64,000 nucleotides of DNA from Anisodus tanguticus (lineage: Eukaryota > Streptophyta > Magnoliopsida > Solanales > Solanaceae): assembly GCA_034509755.1 (NCBI GenBank), contig CM067549.1:48137052-48201051 (forward strand). Direction: 5' to 3'. The notes beneath the pieces were generated by a model. The model saw only the letters and a list, made by a program, of their open reading frames with translations. It ran no database searches and had not been told where the DNA came from. Numbering within the stretch: position 1 is the first letter of the stretch; the number at the start of each line of letters is the position of its first letter. A program made the position numbers and the translations under genes. Positions 10,681-23,045 of the stretch are shown piece by piece.

Positions 10681-11864
10681 TGAATAACTTAGAAAGATAG
10701 ATATTACTGCTATGGATGATCCGATAATGAATAAACGAGGATCTCATGTAGATGAAATATATTTATATCGGACCAATAAAAACAAGACATGATGTGTTTG
10801 CCATCTAGTATACTATAATGTCAGATAAAGTTGTCCTAAATAGAGCATTCAGAATTTGCAAAATTCATTTATGATTTTGAAAATTCTTTAAATCTTACTC
10901 TTAAATCATCTTAGTTTACATTCCATTATACAAGGAAAGAAGTTATAACTGTTTAGCAACCATGAGTCATCCTAAACATGATTAGAGATTATTGCTAAGC
11001 AAGTTTAATCTCCACAAGATGCTTCTCTAGCGCCAAGACGATATTTGTGGCATTTTATTAACATAATAGTATAATTAAAAAGTATTTATTTTTTAGCATA
11101 TAAGAGATGAGCAGTGGCCTGTCAACTGAACTTGTCTTGTTGTGATAACTTTACTTAAATTACGTTTTGTTTTGTTGGATTATAATATGCCATGTCGATT
11201 AATTTGCTAACAAAGTCATACAGTATATATTAAAGTCGAAAACTAATGTCATTTTAAATTTAGGTTTACCTTGTATATGCTATAGCTCGAAGTATATTAC
11301 TCTTTCCTTCTGATCTTGACGGTCCATTAAAATTGTCTAGTTAAGAATGTATTCTCTATACATAAGGTATCGAGTATGTGAAAACACGATAAATCATATC
11401 ATGGATAAAAACCAAAATTGTTTTCTCCAGTAAAACTTAAAAATTTCATTTTACCATCTAATCTTAATTGCTCCCACTTTATTCTCGATAAAAACACAAT
11501 ATTTTCTTCTTTGTTTGACCTATAACAATAGGTAATCATAATTTTTTCCCTTGATTGCATGTGCTAATTTACGCCAAAGCTAAATAACTACTCCTTTATC
11601 TTTCATATTCTTGACTATTCTTACACTGCAAACTCGTTAAAATTAAAATGATTTGATCAGGGCATCTTGCATAGGTCTCCAAAATCCTTTTATATTACAG
11701 GCACTTTCCATTTAAAACATTTGCAAACAACAAATGAGTTACAACTTGACTGATTTGTGCTAATCGTAATCCACATAAATTTTTTAACCTTTTTGAAAGA
11801 TTTGGTTCAGCTTAATTTATTTGCACAAATAAAAAAAAATATGAAAAAGTGAATCATCTTATTC
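10681..11864. other. AT-rich spacer, no gene seen
   Basis: Nothing recognisable on either strand. The last five bases (11865-11869) are the TSD of the next solo LTR. Confidence 0.45.
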
Positions 11865-11869
11865 CTTTG

Positions 11870-12826
11870 TGAAAGTGCAAGAGGAGGGATTGTAATTTTT
11901 CGCTTATTAGTCGACTACCTCAATGTGCTAGTCGGCTGTCCAACATATATAGTGCAGAATTTAAGAACTGAAAGTAATTGACACCAGATGTTTTATACTG
12001 GTTCGGATTCAATGTGAATCTTAATCCAGTCCCTTTATGTTTCAAGGGTGTTCTCTGCAGCTCTTTTAAATTTTGATTTGGTACAATGTTGGTTTGAATG
12101 GAGCTCCTATGTATTCACTCAAACACTCGTAATCTTTTGATACAATGCCTCACCATCTATACTATATTTATTCTTACTTTTTTGTATACACTATAAATCT
12201 CTTAGAATTATAATGCTTGCTAAAAGTAAAGTAGAAAGTTTGAGAAGTTGAGACGAAAGTATGACTTTTCTTCGTCTGTGGAGTCTTCTTTAAATAATGA
12301 AGATGTAGTTGTTTGACTCCTTTGGCAGAGATGACAATCCAATAGAATTGATCCTTGGAAAGAAGAGTAATTGATCATATTTCCAAGAATAAAGTTAGAG
12401 CTTCCGTGATGTGGATATTTCAATATATCTTTCCTTGCTTGAGTAGATTTAGTACGGCTGACTGAAATATTTTTTAGCATGATGGTTCAACCTTCCTTTG
12501 TTGTTGCTTGATAATTGTCAATCATTAATTGCGTCTGCTTTGATTTGATTCCTGGTACTTGGCTTCCTTATATATGCAGATGTGCATATCTTCATTAGTA
12601 CCCCATATCTCTTTTCCTTATTGATTTGTCATTTGCGTCTGAGCTTGACTTTAGAAATTGAGCCTTTGACTTGAGCTGATGGACAAACATCATAGTTGGG
12701 CCTTTGTCTTGAGTTGTTGCATAGTCGGCTGTATGAGCTTGTTTAGATTCCTTTTTAAGTCTTGTGCATTTTTGAGTATTTTCTGCAATATACAAATAAG
12801 GCATCATTAAAATATTGACACTAACA
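11870..12826 (-). mobile_element. SIRE/Maximus-like copia solo LTR
   Basis: On the - strand it begins TGTTAGTGTCAATATTTT and ends CTCCTCTTGCACTTTCA, with TG...CA ends. The duplication CTTTG is present at 11865-11869 and 12827-12831. It is 957 bp and non-coding, with no internal region, so it is the product of recombination between two LTRs. The family name is inferred from remembered end sequences. Confidence 0.85.
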
Positions 12827-12831
12827 CTTTG

Positions 12832-13605
12832 ATCGCTTTACCCTCCCAATTATTTTTCCAGTTTTGTTGAACGAAAAAATGAAAGTTATTATAAATTGCA
12901 ATATCCAATCAACGAAGGTGACTATCAAAACTTATTTTTTCATGATCCATTCAACTCTATCGTAAGGTTTTCGCATATCCAATTAATTTCATATGCTTTT
13001 TCTTTTCTATGTATTGGTGAGCTAAGATTTTTTATGAACATTTTGATTTAGCATAAGCAAGTTCAGTTGGCTTGATCATGTGTTCAGTGTTCTCCCGGGT
13101 TTTTGGCAAGAAATTGAAAGTGAATCATTTAATGGTGGAGTGTTCATAAAAATAAAAGGACTTGCTTAAGGAGTAACAGATTTGGAGAACATCTCGCTTG
13201 TAGAGGAGGAGTACGCTATGATTACGAAATTAATTAAAGACAATTTAATATTTTTCTACTCAATCAGAATTTATCGCTAATCAGTGTGATTAATCTCATC
13301 CCGGTAAGAATTAAGAATTCCTCTTTCAACTCGTTTCAGAAGAAAACTAAAGGAGATATTTGTCTAATAATAATAAATGGTGCCTCCACATACTGACACA
13401 ATATTAATGGACGTTATGACCAAGAACAAGAAAAAAATTATAGGAGACATTTGTTGAATACTCTAATAACTAAGGATGCGTCCCCGAATTGACACAATAT
13501 TAATGGGCGTTATAAAAGAGAAGTTTGTCCAATAATAATAAGGGGTGGCTCCCAGATAAACATAATCCAGTTAATACGTTTTTTTAATTTAGAAATCATT
13601 TTATA
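12832..13605. repeat. Spacer with three diverged direct repeats (13352-13565)
   Basis: 12832-13350 shows nothing recognisable. In 13352-13565 a unit of roughly 70-90 bp recurs three times: a GGAGA-type start, then ATTTGT..AATAATAA, then GACACAATATTAATGG (exact in the first two copies, degraded in the third). No coding potential. Confidence 0.45.
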
Positions 13606-13672
13606 TCGGTAGTTCGGCCCTTATCCGACGCCGCACATAGCGGGAGTTTAGTGCACCGGGCTGCCCTTTTTT
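13606..13672 (+). mobile_element. Truncated SolS-type SINE 3' end
   Basis: Carries the diagnostic CATAGCGGGAG and TTAGTGCACCGGGCTGCCC followed by a T run, as in the copies at 19351-19450 and 57289-57453. The tRNA-like head is missing. Confidence 0.75.
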
Positions 13673-13898
13673 AACCATTTTATATTAGGGGTGACCAGTG
13701 GGCCGGGTCAAGGCGGGAACCGGGGGGACCGGGGGGGGGATCGGGATCCGGCGAGACTGGCGGGCCGGGATAGGCGGGACGGGAAGAGGTCATGTCCCAT
13801 CCCACATCCTGCCGGAAGACATGCCGGGATTTGGGAGGACGGGACGGGTCGGGTCGGGTTGCGGGATTTGGGGGAATTTTTTTTAGACACTTAATTTA

Positions 13899-13901
<3 letters not shown>

Positions 13902-13956
<55 letters not shown>
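13902..13956. repeat. (TA)n microsatellite inside the hAT element
   Basis: About 27 uninterrupted TA units. A shorter tract is at 14720-14743, and the related element at 51960 has a long tract at the latter site (52929-52988). Confidence 0.95.
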
Positions 13957-13959
<3 letters not shown>

Positions 13960-14402
13960 ACTTAAATAATTGAACAAGATAGTGAATAAAAACATCCCAA
14001 GGCTATTTTTGTGCCTCTTATATTATTTAATAGAAATATGATTTTTTTGTAATATAATTTCAAAATTGCAACTTTGTTTCGTAGTTCAAAAGTTGCAAAT
14101 CACATAGTAAAATTGTCATTTAAAAAATTACATAGTCAACCATACTCTTTCTAATTTCCTCACAATCTCTTGAGGATCTTCTGTTGGAATTGAAAGTTGT
14201 TGGTCAAATTGTTCGACGTCGGTTCCTGCTCCATCGGATAAGATTTCGTTGTAGTTGTAGTCGTCTTCTTCGTTGATTTCTGGTTGACCTTCTACGCTCC
14301 GCTCTAATCCAATCTAATAAAAACTGCAATCTCCAAGATGTCTCCCGCTAATGAGTGTCTATGCTCTCCTATTTGAAACCTTCCAGCAGAAAAAGCGCTT
14401 TT

Positions 14403-16263
14403 CTAAGCTGTTGATGACGCTTGAATATTCAACACATCTCGAGTCATCTTTGCTAGTGTCGGAAATGTCTTCTCATTCTTCCTCCAGTAACTCAGCAAGT
14501 CTTCACGTCCACCTTCATTGACAATTGTTTTGTACGGTACAACACCCTGCAAGACATAAACATCAAACTCGCTAATTTGTGAAGAAGTTGAATCACTATA
14601 CATTATATTTCTAAGGCCTTGAATACTTGAGGCAGAAACAACATGTCTTTTATAAGGTTGCAGCGAAGTAAAAGAAGAAGGTACAGAAGCCGGTTGATTA
14701 TTTTCACTTTGTTCTTGGTAATATATATATATATATATATATATTGCATTCAGTGTGTATGCTAGACGTAACTTCTTCTCTAGTTGGTTCGTGAGTTGGT
14801 TCTTTATTTGGGTCTGTTGGACTTGGAGGTGGAAGTATTTCTATACTTTCATAAATCGTTTCAACAAGTGATTTACAACCGTCTACTTTAATAGTCGGAT
14901 TTAATACAACACCAATAATATAAATAGTGAGAATAATTTTTTTTTTAATTTTATAAATATTTTTTAATAGATGGAGCGTAAGATGGTTTTTGCATATATT
15001 CACTAAGTAACAAAAATATTAGAGCTATATAAACATAGTTGAAATAGTAGGATAATAAATACCAGAAAATTCTTTAGTAACTAGAAAAAATTTCTCTAAA
15101 AATCCAATAAGTTCTAAAAAAAATTCCCAATCATTATCTATAAGCATATTCCTTGGATTTTGATTATGAGCCTTAAATAATAAACTTATAGGTCTTCTAT
15201 ACTCGTGAGCAACAAGTAGTTGTTCATACAGAAAATTCCACATAGTCGCTACTTCTTCTGAAATTTTTCTATAAGGTAATCCACAATCATGACAAGTTTT
15301 TTTATACTCTTTGCGTCTTTGTATTTTATTACCTTTAAAAATAAAGTTTATAGCAAATTGTACTTTATCAAGAATGTTTTCAAAAAGTTTTAGGTCATCA
15401 TTTACAAATAAGTTATAAATATGGCATGCACATCTTATATGAAAATTATTGGAAAAAGATGGAGTTAATCGAGTTTTTAAAAGGTTTACATCATAATCAT
15501 TAGAAGTGGCATTATCTAATGTAACAATCATAATTTTATCAGTTATTCCATAATATTCACAAATTTCATGAATATTTCTTGCAATAAATAATCCAGTGTG
15601 TCTATCATCAATATATCTATATGCTAAAATACGTTTTTGCATAGACCAAGTCTAGTCTATCCAATGACATGTTACAATTAAATAATCGTTATCGCTAGTA
15701 CTATGGCCTATATCAGAAGTGATAGCCAATTTGCCATTAAAATGATACAATGTATAACGTAAATACTGTTGATATTCATGTGCAAATTTAAAAACGTCTC
15801 TTCTAACAGTTGATCTAGGAAAATTGTTAAAAACATGATTATATGTTTCTCTAATGTAATGAATAAAACCAGGAGAGGAAGGAAATGAAAAAGGCAAACA
15901 CTCCACCAAAACTCATTTTGCTATATTTTTCCTATCTTTGTGTTTATCATATTTAGGACCTATAATTCCCTTCGTCATCAGGTTAATTCGCCCCTGTACT
16001 TGATCGGGGACACTATGTGAACCTTGTCCCGACTCAGAAGGCATTATCACACCCGATTTTTCAGCCAAATATTGGTTATACCTTGTTTTGTGAGAATTTT
16101 CTACATGTCTCGTTAAACATCCCATCCCACCTTGACCTTTTCCGGTTTTAAATTTATAAATTTCTTGACAAATTTTACATATAGCTAGTTGATTATCAAT
16201 GTCCCTATCAAAAAAATCTCATGCAGGTGATTTTAATTTTTGTTGATTTGGGCCTCGACTCAT
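14403..16263 (-). pseudogene. hAT transposase, disrupted
   Basis: Start ATG at 16261-16263. N-terminal BED zinc finger: CKIC near 16180, then HVENSH near 16100. The RNase H-like catalytic region contains RHTGLFIARNI, TLDNATSN and CACHIYNLFVND (15642-15340). The hATC dimerisation segment near 14403-14600 has LLSYWRKNEKTFPTLAKM and DVLNIQASS. The enzyme cuts and rejoins element ends. Three in-frame stops interrupt it at 16219-16221 (TGA), 15913-15915 (TGA) and 15652-15654 (TAG), each one G-to-A step from a Trp codon. The 14620-15000 stretch joining core and hATC is degraded and contains a (TA)n tract. It is very unlikely to be functional. Confidence 0.88.
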
Positions 16264-17139
16264 ACTAGGGGGAATAAAAAACATTTCGGTTTGAGTTTCA
16301 GGCTGAGACTCAGTCTGAGTCTGAGTTTGAGGTGGAGGTGCACTAGTAGATGTGTTATCTAAATTATCTTCTAATTTATTTTTTAAATTAAAGTCTGGTT
16401 CAGATGCAGAATATACCTCATGATCTAATGATATATTAATATTAACATAAAAAAACCAATTTCATCTAAATGAGTTAAATCATCGTAATTAGGATTACTA
16501 GAAGATGCACATTTATCCTTGTTACCCCTAGTACCTCTACAAGAAATAAAACGTCAAATTCATTCCATTATAATTATGCAAATAAATAATTAAAGATAAT
16601 AAAATTAAATACGATAATTAAAATTAAGTAACAATAATAATTTAAAGAAGGAACAAATGTATCAAACGCCGACGTAACGTCAACGTGTAATTGAGGTTGA
16701 AAATTAAAACTTTGCTCGATGGATGATCCTCAAGCTAGTTGTCAACTTTACTCTCAATTTTTGAACTTTGATATAAATAAGAAAATAAAATAAAATATTT
16801 AGTAGACAATGTAGACTTATAGAGCGATAGATAGAGAGATTAGAGAGATGGTAGGAAGATTTGTGAGAAAAAAATGAAGAGAAAAATGAGATATTTATAG
16901 TTGAGAAATAGAGTTAAAATGTAAATATATTAACTTAGGGGTTAAAAATAAATATTAAGGGGTACGAGGTTTATGGGGTGGGAGTGGAGGCCAAAATGGT
17001 CGTTATAGATGTTGCACAACGGCCAAATCTTTGACCGTTGTGCAACGACTATTTTTACAAGGGGGACGGGACAGGCCGGGGCGGGACGGGTGGGATTGAG
17101 ACGACCCGACCCACCGGAAAGGACAGCCTTATTTTATAT

Positions 17140-17238
17140 TAGATCACCCGCTCAATACCAAAGCTCTTTCCCTTCATCATCCTCTCTTCTTCAGTTCTTT
17201 GTACTGTAATAACAGAAAACATTGAAAAAGAATAATCC
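17140..17238 (+). promoter_or_regulatory. FLD 5' leader next to the hAT end
   Basis: The only non-transposon DNA between the hAT target duplication and the FLD ATG. It is rich in CT (CCTCTCTTCTTCAG), typical of a plant 5' UTR, and has no TATA box. The core promoter must therefore lie inside or beyond the hAT element, or be TATA-less. Confidence 0.5.
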
Positions 17239-20200
17239 ATGGATCCTTCAGATAATAATAATAATCCTCAATTTTTACCTTATATTACTAGTAGCAATTC
17301 CCTTCAATTCACCATTCATTTACCCAATTCAATTTCAAACCCTAACCCTAGCCCTAACCCGAATTCAATTTCAGACCAGCTTCTTTCCCTCTCTATCCCC
17401 TCCAAAAGGAGACGAGGTAGACCTCGCAATACGACGTCGTCTTTGAACCAGGTATATGACAATTTCCCCAATTATAATGGTAATCAGTTAAATTCGGATA
17501 TTGTGCGTAATTTAACTGCTAGAACTAGTACTGTTACTGATGCTTCTGATGAGATTATTGTAATTAATAAAGAAGCCACGACCGAGGCGTTAATTGCATT
17601 AACTGCCGGGTTTCCAGCTGACTCATTGACCGATGAGGAAATCGAGGCTGGGGTTGTTAGTGTAGTTGGTGGTATCGAACAGGTTAATTATATTTTAATT
17701 AGGAACCATATAATTACAAAATGGCGTGAAAATGTATCGACTTGGATAACGAAAGAGATGTTTGTTGATGTTATACCTAAGCATTGTAGTGCATTGCTGG
17801 ATTCTGCGTATAATTATGTGGTATCGCGTGGTTATATTAATTTTGGGGTTGCGCCGGCTGTTAATGGGAGGATTCCGGCTGAACCGAGTAAGCCTAGTGT
17901 GATCGTTATTGGGGCGGGACTCGCGGGGTTGGCTGCGGCGAGGCAGTTGATGTTGTTTGGGTTTAAGGTTATGGTTTTGGAGGGAAGAAAGCGGGCGGGT
18001 GGAAGGGTGTATACGAAAAAAATGGAAGGTGGGAATAAGGTTGCTGCTGCTGATTTAGGAGGGAGTGTGTTGACGGGAACACTAGGGAATCCTCTAGGTC
18101 TTTTGGCGCGGCAGCTGTCTTACACACTTCACAAGGTCAGAGACAAATGCCCTCTTTATCGCGTGGATGGGAAGCCGGTTGATCAAGATTTAGATCACAA
18201 GGTGGAGGTAGCTTATAACTTACTTTTGGAGAAGGCAAGCAAGCTCAGACAGTTAATGGGAGAAGTTTCTCAGGATGTTTCTCTTGGAGCAGCATTGGAG
18301 ACTTTCCGTCAGGATTATGATGATTCCATGAATGAAGAGGAGATGGGTTTGTTTAATTGGCATCTGGCAAATTTGGAATATGCGAACGCAGGTCTGATTT
18401 CTAAGCTTTCCTTAGCATTTTGGGACCAAGATGATCCCTTTGACATGGGAGGGGATCATTGTTTCCTGCCCGGAGGAAACGGAAAACTAGTTCAGGCATT
18501 GGCCGAAAATGTACCTATTCTTTATGAAAAAATTGTGTATACCATTCGTTATGGTACCGATGGAGTGCAGGTTGTCGCTGGGGGCCAAGTATTTGAGGGA
18601 GATATGGCACTGTGTACTGTTCCGCTTGGAGTTCTGAAAGGTGGTTCTATTAAGTTCATCCCAGAGTTGCCTCAGCGGAAGCTTGACGGAATAAAAAGAT
18701 TGGGATTTGGATTATTAAATAAGGTTGCAATGCTTTTCCCATATGTGTTCTGGGGCACTGATCTCGATACCTTTGGGCATCTTACTGATAGTTCTAGCAG
18801 CAGGGGTGAATTCTTTCTGTTCTATAGCTATGCAACTGTTGCTGGTGGTCCGTTATTGTTAGTTCTAGTTGCTGGAGAAGCTGCACACAAGTTTGAGACC
18901 ATGCCCCCGACTGATGCAGTGACAAAAGTTCTTCAAATTCTAAAAGGTAAAATGCAGTTTTTGTTGCAACTGACTTCCATATCTTGAAATTTAATTTTTC
19001 ATTCTGTAGTACTATAAGATATCATTCAGCATCGTAACTAGAAGAACATAACAATAATATGGTGAGCAGAAAAAAATAAATTTTCTTATGGAGATAATGC
19101 TATTTTCTCTTGGTTGTCTTGGTTAAGAAGAGATAGATTGAGTAACATTGACGTGACTGTTCTATGTTCAATGCTCTCAATTTTGAATCATTTATCTCAC
19201 TAGGTTAATATTTAGGACTTTGAAATCAACTATATTTTTATCTATATAATTCTTTCCTTCTTTTTTTCGTATTGTGTATCTAAACTATAATTATTTCCTT
19301 ATTTCGTTTGAATTATGTAGTTGAAATTTATTTCCTTTCTTATTGTATCAGAAATGCAAGGTAAGGCTGCATACAACAGACCCTTGTGGTCCGGTCCTTC
19401 CTCGGACCCCGCGCATAGCGGGAGCTTAGTGCACCGGGCTACCCTTTTATTCTATTTGAACTCCTTCCCATTTTTGTATATGAACTACAACGTGAGATTA
19501 GATTGGTTTCAGATACACTGATCACCTGTAGTCTAAAGTAATATAGACATACTTTTATTTCCTTTTGTGAGAAATTATGGGAGAAAATATATTATTGAAT
19601 TGTTGTATCTACATGATTACACTGAGCTCTATTTATAGACACTCCATTACAATTTTTTTCCTAGTAGGATACTATATATGAAATCCTATTCTTATTCTAA
19701 CACCTTTATCCTAGTAAATTTTTGTCTTCTATTTTCTTTTACCATAGGAATATTAGTTTTGGCGTTTGCAAATTTTTACTCATTGTCCATTTTAGTTGTC
19801 ATGCTTACTAAAAATAACTGGTCCAAAATAGTTGTTATTTTATAAAATCAAGATATAATTAATTATTAGTTTCCACTTTTACCCTTAATAAATAAATGTG
19901 AAAAGAGATTAATGCGGTGAAAGAGATAGCACTATCAAATTGAGATCAAAGAATAAATAAGGATAATTTAGTTAAATAATCCTTTTAGTTAATGTTTTCT
20001 TAAGGGGTGTGCAAAAGAAAAACATGACAAGTAATCCTTTTAGTTATGTGCTTGGAGAGAGAACAAAAACTTTCTCCAAATGAAGAACAAATAGATTAAT
20101 TAAAATGTAGCAGTTGGATTCTATTTTTGTGCTAGGATCAATAATTATTATTTTCAGTAACTTATACTTTTTGTCTACTTTTATTATATAACTCAAACAT

Positions 20201-22990
20201 AATTTTTAATATAATTATCCCATACAACAACATATCAATATCTCATAAAATAAGATATCTATAATTACAAATCAACTAACTCACCTAAAATCTTCATCCT
20301 TGCAAGTTCAGAAAATATCCAATTACTTTAAATTCATCTATTGCTACAACAATAACAACAACAACATACCCAGTGAAATCCCACAGTGTGGGGTCTGGGG
20401 AGGGTAGAGTGTATGCAAACCTTACCACTACCTTGGAAGGTAAAGATGCTGTTTCCAAAAGACCCTCGGCTTAAGAGAAAGCATAAGAAAAGTCAAATAT
20501 GGACAAGCAGTTCAAAGCAATATGAAAATGGAAATAACGAAAGCGAATAAGCCATAGTAAATCAGTCAGGAAAAAAAAGGAACAATAGCTGCTACGGAGA
20601 GATAAGATACTCAAAATAGAAGAAACTGTAAGGCAATACTGCGACTACTAGTATGAAAGGATAAGTGGGGTTCCTACTAGCCTTCTACCCTAATCCGAGT
20701 CCTCCATAACCTCCTATCTAAGGTCATGTCCTCGGTAAGCTGGAACTGTGCTATGTCCCCTCTAATCACTTCTCCCCAATACTTCTTCGGTCTACCTCTA
20801 CCTCTCCTGAAACCGTCCATAGCCAACCTCTCACACCTCTGTACTGGGGCATCCACATCTCTCGTCTTCATCTATTGCGTCAATGTAATATTTGTTTTTC
20901 CATTTCAATGAATGTTGCATCTATATCGACGTTGATTACTATTACAAATAATTCATTCTTTTATGTATATGCAAAACACACGTGCAACGCATGTATACTA
21001 AAACTAGTTATGTAAATGTATGGCAGGGTAGATGTCTCTCTTTGAGGGCGACAAACTTGAAGAGAAAGTAGGAATACATTTTTTCCAGTACATATCAACT
21101 ATAGTTTACATTCACCAATCCAGAAGAAGGCTAATGTTTGTATTTTCCTTGTAATATTATTAGTAGACATGCCCTATAATAGCGTTTATAATAAAAAAAG
21201 GTTGGGCCACACCTGTCCTTCCCAAAAGGAGGAAAAGTTTTGATGTAAAAAATAAGGAAATGTAGGGGAGAGGAGAGTGAAAAGCTTACTTCTTTACCTT
21301 CTCGAAAAAACGAATCTATACCTTTTCTTCTTAGGCTCTATGGTATGCTTGAGTTAATCAATCTTCTTCAGTATTTTGCATTTGATAGAAATATGTGGTT
21401 ACATATCTCTCTATTTCAGTAAAGATAAAATATTGTGCCCTTTTCAAAAGGCATTCTTGTTACATGGAACTTGTTGTTAAGATTCTTGCTTTTGATGTAG
21501 TAATGAGAATTTTGGACATTGCTTTCAGGTATATATGAACCACAAGGAATTGAAGTGCCAGAGCCAATCCAAACTGTATGTACAAGATGGGGAAGTGATC
21601 CTTTTAGCTTGGGTTCTTACTCTAATGTTGCAGTAGGGGCATCAGGAGATGACTATGATATTTTAGCAGAAAGTGTGGGCGATGGCAGACTTTTCTTTGC
21701 TGGTGAGGCCACAAATAGGCGCTATCCAGCCACTATGCACGGAGCTTTTCTTAGTGGGCTTAGAGAAGCTGCGAACATTGCTCACCATGCTAAGGTTAGA
21801 ACCACAAGTTCAAAGGTTGAGAAAAAACCATCAAAGAACGCTCATTCTTATGCTTGTGTTCTCGACGACTTATTTAGGGAGCCAGACTTGGAATTTGGTA
21901 GTTTTTCTATAATTTTTGCAAAAAAGAGTTCTGATCCTGAGTCGCCAGCAATTTTGAAGGTGACTTTCAGTGGGCCCCAAACGAGGAATCATGATGGGAT
22001 AAAGCCTGATCGACATCTTTCTAATAAATTACTCTTTCAGCAGCTTCAGTCCCATTTTAATAACCAGCATGAGCTTCATGTTTATACCTTGTTAACCAAG
22101 CAACAAGCCCTTGACCTTAGAGAGGTCAGAGGTGGTGACGAGATGAGGCTGAATTTCCTTTCCGAGAAGCTTGGGGTGAAACTGGTTGGTAGAAAAGGTT
22201 TGGGTCCAAATATTGATTCTATAATTGCTTCAATTAAGGCTGAGAGGGGAAAGCGCAAACCTGGGTCCAGATCTCTTACGCTTAAATCTGGTATGTCATC
22301 CTTTCTCTCTATACATACAATATATATATGTATGAGGAAAGAGCAAGTAGCTTCATTTGTTCCTTTTTTAGAAACCGTGGCACATATCAATTTAAGCTTG
22401 AAGAATTTTCCTTCTTAAATAGGTGTCATGAAGTCAAAAGGCGCCACTCTCAAACGAAAAATAGTTAGGTATGAGCATCCACCCTCTTTCTCTTTCCCTT
22501 TCCTCTCTTTATGTCTAGTTTGTTCTTTTCTTTTCTTGTTGGGAGTGAATCCAGCTTTTTCTGGATCCTGTTTTTGAATTATTTCAGAAAGGGTAAAGTT
22601 GTAAGTGGAGGCAATAGAACCACTTCTTCCCCTGCTGCTATCAGCAGGAATAAAGCAGTTGGCAGCAGCAGTATCGCGATCCCTCTGACAAATGTTGACT
22701 TGGAGCCTAAACCAGTTTGCACTATTGGATCTGTAGCTTCTCCAAGTTTGAATATTGGTGTAAATGACAACGTGGGATCAAAATCAGTGGGCAGTAGTTC
22801 TGTATATCTGCTTCCCAATGCCAGCATTGGTGATAAGTTTGAGGGTAATATTGGTAGTTCAACCACTCCAATTGTGAATGCTGGAGGACAAACAGGAAGC
22901 AACAGTAATGCGCCTAGTTATCCCAGGAGTACATATGATGATAGCACGAATACATATGCTCCACCTTCTAGTGGAAATTCGGCTAATTAG
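17239..22990 (+). CDS. FLD: FLOWERING LOCUS D, LSD1-family histone demethylase
   Basis: Nuclear flavin amine oxidase homologue acting on methylated H3K4. In Arabidopsis FLD represses FLC in the autonomous flowering pathway. Exons: 17239-18946, 21529-22290, 22423-22468, 22588-22990, all with GT-AG introns. The joined length of 2919 nt is an exact reading frame of 972 residues. The ATG has a good context (CCATGG). Domains: AT-hook RGRPR at 59-63; SWIRM about 113-205; FAD-binding GAGLAG at 225-230 and [12 protein letters not shown] after it; catalytic-type Lys in LLNKVAMLF at 495; C-terminal FAD segment [19 protein letters not shown] in exon 2. No Tower coiled coil is inserted, as in other plant homologues. 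The Ser/Asn-rich exon 4 tail is poorly conserved. FLD is favoured over LDL1/LDL2 by segments such as [18 protein letters not shown] and RVDGKPVD. Confidence 0.95.
19351..19450 (+). mobile_element. SolS-type SINE, 5'-truncated, in FLD intron 1
   Basis: Contains GGTAAGGCTGCATACAACAG, then CCCTTGTGGTCCGG, then GCGCATAGCGGGAGCTTAGT and a CACCGGGCT end with a T-rich tail. The tRNA-like head is absent. Confidence 0.8.
19566..19702 (-). mobile_element. 137-bp copia solo LTR in FLD intron 1
   Basis: On the - strand it starts TGTTAGAATAAG and ends AATTTCTCACA. The duplication CCTTT is at 19561-19565 and 19703-19707. It is the same family as the LTRs at 39056-39191 and 40751-40940. It contains a TATAAATAGAG box pointing antisense to FLD. 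Confidence 0.9.
20345..20866 (-). mobile_element. 5'-truncated RTE LINE in FLD intron 1
   Basis: The - strand encodes the last part of an RTE-clade ORF ([20 protein letters not shown], then [15 protein letters not shown], near 20872-20680). The 3' UTR follows, ending in a TTG-type tail at 20345-20372. The target duplication TTCATCTATTGC lies at 20333-20344 and 20867-20878. It matches the longer copy at 29936-31978. Confidence 0.9.
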
Positions 22991-23045
22991 CATACATCAT
23001 GTATATTATAGTAGCAGACATTTTGCTTTGCTTGCCTGTTATAAG

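Larger units (their letters stand above)
13686..17131 (-). mobile_element. hAT transposon (full-length family member, degenerate)
   Basis: The element starts TAGGGGTGACCAG and ends with the complement of TAAGGCTGTCC. The 8-bp target duplication TTTTATAT, the size typical of hAT, is at 13678-13685 and 17132-17139. Both subterminal regions (about 13690-13870 and 17040-17120) are very GC-rich and repeat GGGACGGG-type motifs, while the interior is AT-rich. The transposase lies on the - strand. A shorter relative lies at 51960-54297. The right end lies 107 bp before the FLD start codon. Confidence 0.93.
18947..21528 (+). other. FLD intron 1, 2.6 kb, invaded by transposons
   Basis: Donor GTAAAA, acceptor TTGCTTTCAG. 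It contains a SINE fragment, a solo LTR and a truncated RTE LINE, listed separately. The rest (18960-19350, 19710-20330 and 20880-21520) is AT-rich without recognisable content. The codon split (G|GT) is restored exactly by splicing. Confidence 0.9.

Noticed and set aside
12220..12807. Small open frames on the - strand
   Set aside because: They lie inside the TSD-bounded solo LTR and show no conserved domain.
13691..13894. Open frames in GC-rich DNA rich in Gly, Arg and Asp
   Set aside because: They are translations of the GC-rich subterminal repeats of the hAT element, on both strands.
17222..17446. Overlapping frame starting just before FLD
   Set aside because: It has no ATG start (it begins at TTG) and lies in another frame of FLD exon 1; not a convincing uORF.
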